A stretch of 54,440 nucleotides of DNA, taken from contig CAITXU010000218.1 of the NCBI GenBank assembly GCA_903896505.1, positions 1 through 54,440 on the forward strand. Reading direction: 5' to 3'. Numbering within the stretch: position 1 is the stretch's first letter; every line of letters starts with the position of its first letter. The position numbers and the translations under genes are program-made. This document shows positions 51,192 through 54,440 of this stretch, piece after piece. The DNA is from an uncultured Verrucomicrobiota bacterium. GTDB taxonomy: Bacteria; Verrucomicrobiota; Verrucomicrobiia; Limisphaerales; UBA9464. The notes beneath the pieces were generated by a model that was not told the origin of the DNA, did no database searches, and saw only the letters and a list, made by a program, of their open reading frames with translations.

Positions 51192-53384
51192 TCAGAACGG
51201 GTCATCGGCCGCATCCGGGTCCCCGGAAATATCGGCTTCCCGCCATTCGTCGGCCACGGTTCGCGGGTCCGGGCGGCGTGGTTGAATCGGAGCTCCATAG
51301 GCCGGACGCAGATTCCATTCTTCGACCAGATCTGCAGGAAACTCGCCGAGGAAGCGTGAAGGCTGTTGCAAGGCTGCACCGGCCCCATGGGTGTACCGTA
51401 AGAGTGGATAACTGAGGTAGAGCTCATCCTTCGCCCGTGTCACCGCGACGTAAAACAGCCGCCGTTCTTCTTCCAGCCCTTCGAGTTCGTCCAGGCTCCA
51501 AGCCGACGGGAACAGCCCATCGCACAGCATGATCACGAACACCGTCCCGAATTCGAGTCCCTTGGCCTGATGAATGGTCGAAAGCCGCAGGCGGTCCTCG
51601 TCTAGGGGAGCATCCGATGTGGAGGCTTCCGCCTCCAGATTGGTCTGAAGGGCCAACTGGGCCAGGAACTCCGTTGTATCACTGAATTGTTCGGCGAAGT
51701 CCGCCAGTTGTTCGAGATCCTCCAGTCGCGTCCGGGCATTCTCAAAGGTCGCCTCCGCGTAGGCGATATAGTCGGACTTTAAGACATGCCGGATCATCAA
51801 TGCCGGTGACTGCCGAATCGGTGGCTTCTCTGCCTCTGCCATGGTCGTGGTCCAATGTGCCCAGCCCACCAAGGCCTTCTTGGGAACCTTTCCCGAGACA
51901 GCACTGAGAAGTGTGGACACTTTTAGGGTGGAGCCCTCAGTTGTGGACCTGGCTTGATCCCCACCATCCACGTCGGCGACGGGTACCGACCGACGGGGCG
52001 GCGGCAAAAATGCCGCCTCAACCTCCAGTGCCCCCCGATATTCCTGCCACAGCTTGTCCGCCCCCTTCGGCCCAACGCCGGGCAACATCTTCACCAGTCG
52101 CTTGAACGCCAGTTCGTCATAAGGATTGGAAACCAGCTTGATGTACGCTGCGACATCTTTGACATGGGCCTGTTCAAAAAACCGAAGGCCGCTGGTGATG
52201 AGGAAAGGGATGCGACGTCGGGTCAGCTCCAGTTGCAGTTCCATGGCATGGAAATGCGACCGGTATAACACGCAGATGTCCGCCAAGGTCTTGCCTTCTT
52301 CGCGGAGTTCCAGTACCCGCTGGGCAACGAAGGCCGATTGCTCGCTCGCTTCTCCACACGTGACCACGACCGGTTTGGCTCCGGACGGACGAGCCGGGGC
52401 AAGGGCTTTTGGGAACTGGCGCGTGTTTCCGGAGATCGCGGCATTCGCGAGTGCCAGGATTTCAGGTGTGCTGCGGTAATTGATCTCAACCTTGAAAACC
52501 TGCGTATTCGGATGGCGTGCGGGAAAATCGATGATATTGGCAAAATTCGCCCCGCGCCACGAGTAGATGCTCTGGGCATCGTCCCCGACGGCCATCAAAT
52601 TTCCGTGCCGGGCACTCAGCAAATCCAGCAACTCCCCTTGTAGTTGGTTCGTGTCCTGATACTCGTCCACGAGTACGAATTGAAAACGCCGCTGGTACAC
52701 CTCCCGCAAGTCCTCATGTTTCTGCAATAATTCCAACCACAGAACCAGGAGGTCGTCGAAGTCCATCAAACCCGCATTTCGCTTCCTGTCCGTGTATCGC
52801 TGGCGAAGCAGGGTGATGTTCTCAATCTGTGGGAGAAAGGACTCATGCTCTGCTGCGATCAAGTCTGCCACCGATGTTCCCGTGTTGGTCGACTTGGAAA
52901 ACAGCTCGAGTAAGACCTCAGGTTTCGGAAACAGCTTCTTGCCGTCGTCGATCCCTGATTCCCCAATGCAGGCTGCAAGAAGTTCCTTGGCATCGTCCCG
53001 GTCGGCCACTCCAAAGTCCGGTCGGTATCCGAGCCGATCCGGATGTCGGCGAAGGATTCGCAATCCCAGCGAGTGAAATGTTCCGCCCCACAGGGTTTGG
53101 AGATTGGTCCCGACCAGATCGGTCACCCGTTGCATCATCTCCCGGGCCGCCTTGTTGGTAAACGTCAGCAGGAGGATTCGGTCCGGCGCAATGCCGTGCT
53201 CAATCAACCAGGCAACGCGGTAGGTCAGGGTGCGCGTCTTTCCGGCTCCGGCTCCTGCCAGAACCAAGGAGGGCCCAGGAGCAGATGTGACTGCCGCTAA
53301 TTGCTGTTCGTTGAGCTCCGCTGCGTAGTCGATCCTTAGTTCCGGCGGCGGCTGAAACGGATTGAGTTGGTATTCTCGGGCCAC
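51192..53384 (-). CDS. UvrD/PcrA-type 3'-5' DNA helicase
   Basis: 730 residues, superfamily 1A. Motifs: Q motif LNEQQLAAV, Walker A LAGAGAGKTRTLTYR at about 42-50, Ia TFTNKAAREMMQRV, II VLVDEYQDTNQLQ, III GDDAQSIYSWRGA, IV VEINYRSTPEIL, V STIHQAKGLEFGTVFV and VI RRLFYVAVTRAKDELYLSY. It unwinds DNA in repair and clears obstructing proteins. The start is a GTG. Between motifs IV and V a Pro/Ser/Thr-rich segment (about 475-520, PPPRRSVPVADV to TTEGSTLKVSTL) does not look like the family. HemQ follows upstream by position on the same strand with an 81-base gap. Confidence 0.94.
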   Translation of the reverse strand: MAREYQLNPFQPPPELRIDYAAELNEQQLAAVTSAPGPSLVLAGAGAGKTRTLTYRVAWLIEHGIAPDRILLLTFTNKAAREMMQRVTDLVGTNLQTLWGGTFHSLGLRILRRHPDRLGYRPDFGVADRDDAKELLAACIGESGIDDGKKLFPKPEVLLELFSKSTNTGTSVADLIAAEHESFLPQIENITLLRQRYTDRKRNAGLMDFDDLLVLWLELLQKHEDLREVYQRRFQFVLVDEYQDTNQLQGELLDLLSARHGNLMAVGDDAQSIYSWRGANFANIIDFPARHPNTQVFKVEINYRSTPEILALANAAISGNTRQFPKALAPARPSGAKPVVVTCGEASEQSAFVAQRVLELREEGKTLADICVLYRSHFHAMELQLELTRRRIPFLITSGLRFFEQAHVKDVAAYIKLVSNPYDELAFKRLVKMLPGVGPKGADKLWQEYRGALEVEAAFLPPPRRSVPVADVDGGDQARSTTEGSTLKVSTLLSAVSGKVPKKALVGWAHWTTTMAEAEKPPIRQSPALMIRHVLKSDYIAYAEATFENARTRLEDLEQLADFAEQFSDTTEFLAQLALQTNLEAEASTSDAPLDEDRLRLSTIHQAKGLEFGTVFVIMLCDGLFPSAWSLDELEGLEEERRLFYVAVTRAKDELYLSYPLLRYTHGAGAALQQPSRFLGEFPADLVEEWNLRPAYGAPIQPRRPDPRTVADEWREADISGDPDAADDPF

Positions 53385-53465
53385 GGTAAGCTGGAAGCCG
53401 GAAATGTGGGCGGTCGCTGAGTGCTACGTTCCCAATGGAGATGTCCGTCGGGCGCTCGGACGACC

Positions 53466-54278
53466 TCAGAGTTGAAGGTGTGCCCAGAGATCGCCAGGTG
53501 ACAAAGTCAGATTGACGAAGAAAGGACCAAAATCTCCGAAACGAGCCGTAACTTCGTCAAATCGCATCTCATAAACGATTTCCTTCACCGCGTCCAACTG
53601 GTGGGCCATCAGCGTCACCCCCCATTCCCAGTCATCAATACCGGTGGAACCGGTGATCAATTGTGAAATACGCCCTGAGTACTTGCGCCCTGTCTTGGCA
53701 TGGGAGGACATCAACTGCTTCCGGGTCGAGAAGTCCAGCGAGTACCAATTGTCGTTGGCGAGCCGCTTTTTACTCATCGGGTAAAAGCACATGATTTCCC
53801 ATGGCTCCAGCTCCGGGTACAATCGGTAATGTTGGTATCCGGCATTCCGCTTTTGAGCACCGGCAAATCGCTCTGCAAAGTCAGGGCTGGCCGGTGTCAC
53901 CCCCTCGCGGGCGAGGATTCCTTTGAGGTCATCGTCAGTGGCCACGTATTCCGGTAGCTCCGTCACGCTCAAATACGAAAATACCGATTGGAGGGCTCCG
54001 GGTGGAAACGCCATCTGGACCTGGCGTTCCAGGTGACTTAGTTCCTGTAGCTCCCGAGCGAAGATCATGAATCCCAGGTCGGATTTTCCGCCGACACCGG
54101 CAAAAGTCATGATTCGCGGAGCTGCGGGCCCGGGTGCTGACGCCACCACCGCCTCCAGCCGTTTTAGGCTCGCTGCCGATTCCCCGTCGGGCAGGTCCGA
54201 CCAAAAGACGCGGTCAATCCGGTAAAAGAGGTGGCAGACATGGATACCTTGTCCAAGCGTGATGGAAGGGGGGGGCAT
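53466..54278 (-). CDS. hemQ: HemQ-type coproheme decarboxylase (chlorite dismutase family)
   Basis: 270 residues. In the coproporphyrin-dependent pathway HemQ decarboxylates coproheme III to protohaem IX. The family region has VGGKSDLGFMIFARELQELSHLE, YHRLYPELEPWE-like YRLYPELEPWEIMCFYPMSKKR, DNWYSLDFSTRKQLMSSHAKTGRKYSG with the likely proximal His and nearby Tyr, then LITGSTGIDDWEWGVTLMAHQ and EMRFDEVTARFGDFGPFF. The length is normal. The distal residue is not an Arg of the chlorite dismutase kind as far as I can see, which favours HemQ. It is encoded upstream of uvrD on the same strand. No other haem gene is recognised in the window. Confidence 0.88.
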   Translation of the reverse strand: MPPPSITLGQGIHVCHLFYRIDRVFWSDLPDGESAASLKRLEAVVASAPGPAAPRIMTFAGVGGKSDLGFMIFARELQELSHLERQVQMAFPPGALQSVFSYLSVTELPEYVATDDDLKGILAREGVTPASPDFAERFAGAQKRNAGYQHYRLYPELEPWEIMCFYPMSKKRLANDNWYSLDFSTRKQLMSSHAKTGRKYSGRISQLITGSTGIDDWEWGVTLMAHQLDAVKEIVYEMRFDEVTARFGDFGPFFVNLTLSPGDLWAHLQL

Positions 54279-54311
54279 GGGGAAAAAAGTAACGTCCGGC
54301 GGTTCGAAAAC

Positions 54312-54440
54312 CTAATCCAACGCAAGCGCGTACTCCAGCAATTGGGGTAATTGGTCCAGTACGGCTGTGTCAACCGCCACCAACCGTGCTCCAGCGGTCA
54401 CGGCGGCATCCTGCAGGGCCTTATTCTTGGCGGATGTGTA
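54312..54440 (-). CDS. Unrecognised gene, C-terminal 42 residues only
   Basis: An open frame runs in from the right edge and stops at 54312. The visible end includes TSAKNKALQDAAVTAGARLVAVDTA and LDQLPQLLEYALALD, a helix-rich tail. It lies 33 bases upstream of hemQ on the same strand, so it may be in one operon with it, and a haem-pathway role would be reasonable by position. The fragment is too short for a family call. A competing open frame at 54164-54373 overlaps hemQ and has no family pattern. Confidence 0.45.
   Translation of the reverse strand, partial: YTSAKNKALQDAAVTAGARLVAVDTAVLDQLPQLLEYALALD

Noticed and set aside
1..54440. CRISPR array, tRNA or rRNA genes
   Set aside because: No regularly spaced repeats, cloverleaf or rRNA-like stretch was noticed; a covariance-model scan could not be run.

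Overview
The window is about 54 kb of high-GC bacterial chromosome that reads best as a member of the Verrucomicrobiota (Pedosphaera/Limisphaera-like), with Planctomycetota as the main alternative. The grounds are the gene families present: Tat-exported Gfo/Idh/MocA oxidoreductases and a sugar isomerase, a LamG-CHRD surface protein, a DUF1592/DUF1588-type cytochrome c protein, a YncE-phosphoesterase fusion, a giant DUF2723-TPR membrane protein, HemQ, and a RAYT-type transposase tail. No rRNA or tRNA gene was seen, so the placement is inferred from gene content. Most starts lack a Shine-Dalgarno sequence.

Layout. 1-5 kb: tail of a REP-associated transposase, a membrane HExxH protein, RecQ, and a Tat-exported oxidoreductase with a terminator. 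5-8.4 kb: a large secreted LamG/CHRD protein with a strong terminator. 8.5-13.5 kb: an envelope block with a polyprenyl-phosphate sugar transferase, a GNAT/FemAB-like acyltransferase overlapping a BtaA-like (DUF3419) betaine-lipid enzyme, and a divergent methyltransferase. 13.6-20.5 kb: PhoH-PIN, an RlmI-like methyltransferase, a DegT aminotransferase, an NlpC/P60 lipoprotein, MgtE and a second methyltransferase. 20.5-21 kb is non-coding and palindrome-rich. 21-27.5 kb: recA, whose reading frame is broken near its 3' end, a TPR protein, an antiporter with a divergent LysR regulator, a DUF2252 protein, an RsbW-like kinase with a STAS partner, and pterin dehydratase. 27.6-31.7 kb: an isomerase and an oxidoreductase, both Tat-exported, then an ABC-exporter-like membrane protein.

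31.8-32.9 kb holds a two-gene accessory unit on the opposite strand to its neighbours: a small DUF2188-like protein and a Rossmann-type protein resembling nucleoside deoxyribosyltransferase/TIR folds. It is the best candidate here for an undescribed system. 33-40.6 kb is one long minus-strand array: ECF sigma factor, membrane-anchored partner, DUF2723-TPR protein, PlsY, GpsA and ThrB. It ties a dedicated sigma factor to envelope glycosylation and phospholipid precursor supply.

40.6-54.4 kb: an exported esterase, a tiny Sm-like protein, PurM and TrpE, a Tat-exported asparaginase, the YncE-phosphoesterase, the DUF1592 cytochrome protein, a UvrD/PcrA helicase, HemQ, and the 3' end of an unrecognised gene.

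An intergenic motif, AGGGACAGGTCAT, recurs at about 8.35, 16.30 and 48.63 kb, the last as an inverted pair. A second motif, TCCGCAGATT, clusters around 20.95-21.04 and 27.56 kb. Both look like dispersed extragenic elements. No CRISPR array, prophage or intact insertion sequence was seen.
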